Positions 5,622-5,675 of a stretch of 5,675 bases of DNA are shown here, piece by piece; position 1 is the first letter of the stretch; every line of letters starts with the position of its first letter. The notes under the pieces are model-generated. The model ran no database searches and was not told the origin of the DNA. It saw only the letters and a list, made by a program, of their open reading frames with translations. The translations under genes and the position numbers were made by a program. This stretch comes from CAZGQY01 sp964528035 (lineage in GTDB: Bacteria; Pseudomonadota; Gammaproteobacteria; Methylococcales; UBA1147): contig CAZGQY010000232.1 of assembly GCA_964528035.1 (NCBI GenBank), positions 1-5,675 of the forward strand. The letters run 5' to 3'.

Positions 5622-5675
5622 AAAAGTATGCGAATTTTACAACAAAGTTTTGTTGTAGTGATGATGTATTTGATG
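5621..5675 (+). repeat. Terminal direct repeat, right copy
   Basis: Identical to 1-55. The length of exactly 55 equals a common assembler k-mer, which suggests a graph loop rather than a biological terminal repeat of that length. Confidence 0.97.
5628..5675 (+). CDS. Repeated first 16 codons of the giant gene (window end)
   Basis: Codons 1-16 of the signal peptide, identical base for base to positions 8-55. This is either the same gene seen again because the contig closes on itself, or the start of a second tandem copy. The window ends inside the hydrophobic core. Confidence 0.9.
   Translation, partial: MRILQQSFVVVMMYLM

Larger units (their letters stand above)
4826..5627. other. Intergenic region between the gene's stop and the next copy of its start
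   Basis: About 800 bases without a recognisable gene. Its left third holds the terminator and two weaker dyads. The middle (about 5160-5345) is AT-rich (I count 15 G/C in 60 at 5221-5280) and holds candidate promoters and an inverted repeat. The right third is a leader with several short stems ending in the ribosome binding site. No tRNA, CRISPR array, integron attC or dif-like site was found by eye. Several short open stretches exist on both strands; only the minus-strand 46-codon one is listed as a candidate gene. Confidence 0.75.

Overview
This window looks like a short metagenomic scaffold dominated by one very large gene for a secreted, modular protein. The gene runs on the + strand from position 8 to 4825. 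Two blocks of exactly 100 N (1836-1935 and 4213-4312) cut it into three pieces. The pieces lie in three different reading frames only because the N blocks are placeholders: each join needs a true gap length that 100 does not satisfy. Read as one gene, the order is: Sec signal peptide; an N-terminal beta-rich module; a roughly 250-residue module that I cannot assign; two fibronectin type III (FN3) domains; the beginning of a LamG domain (gap 1); a third FN3 domain; an Ig-like domain; a concanavalin A-like sandwich with a cysteine pair; two FN3-like domains of the purple-acid-phosphatase N-terminal type; a DUF1349-like concanavalin A-type domain (gap 2); and a second DUF1349-like domain that ends the protein. 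This is the architecture of an extracellular glycan-binding or surface protein. No catalytic domain can be named.

Positions 4826-5627 form an intergenic region of about 800 bases. It holds a strong intrinsic terminator just after the gene, some weaker dyads, an AT-rich core with candidate promoters on both strands around a long inverted repeat, a possible 46-residue minus-strand protein, and a leader with several short stems. It ends in an excellent ribosome binding site (AAGGAG) and the ATG of a gene start identical to the one at position 8.

The last 55 bases (5621-5675) repeat the first 55 exactly, so the sequence closes on itself as a unit of 5620 positions including the N's. The ribosome binding site at the right end therefore serves the gene at the left end. 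A 55-base overlap matches a common assembler k-mer length. The loop may be a real small circle or a collapsed tandem array of near-identical genes. No replication, mobilisation, recombinase or partition gene is visible, which favours the tandem array or a non-autonomous circle.

The organism is probably a Gram-negative environmental bacterium, judging from the Shine-Dalgarno site, Sec signal, intrinsic terminator and module types common in aquatic polysaccharide users. The sequence alone does not support a closer placement.
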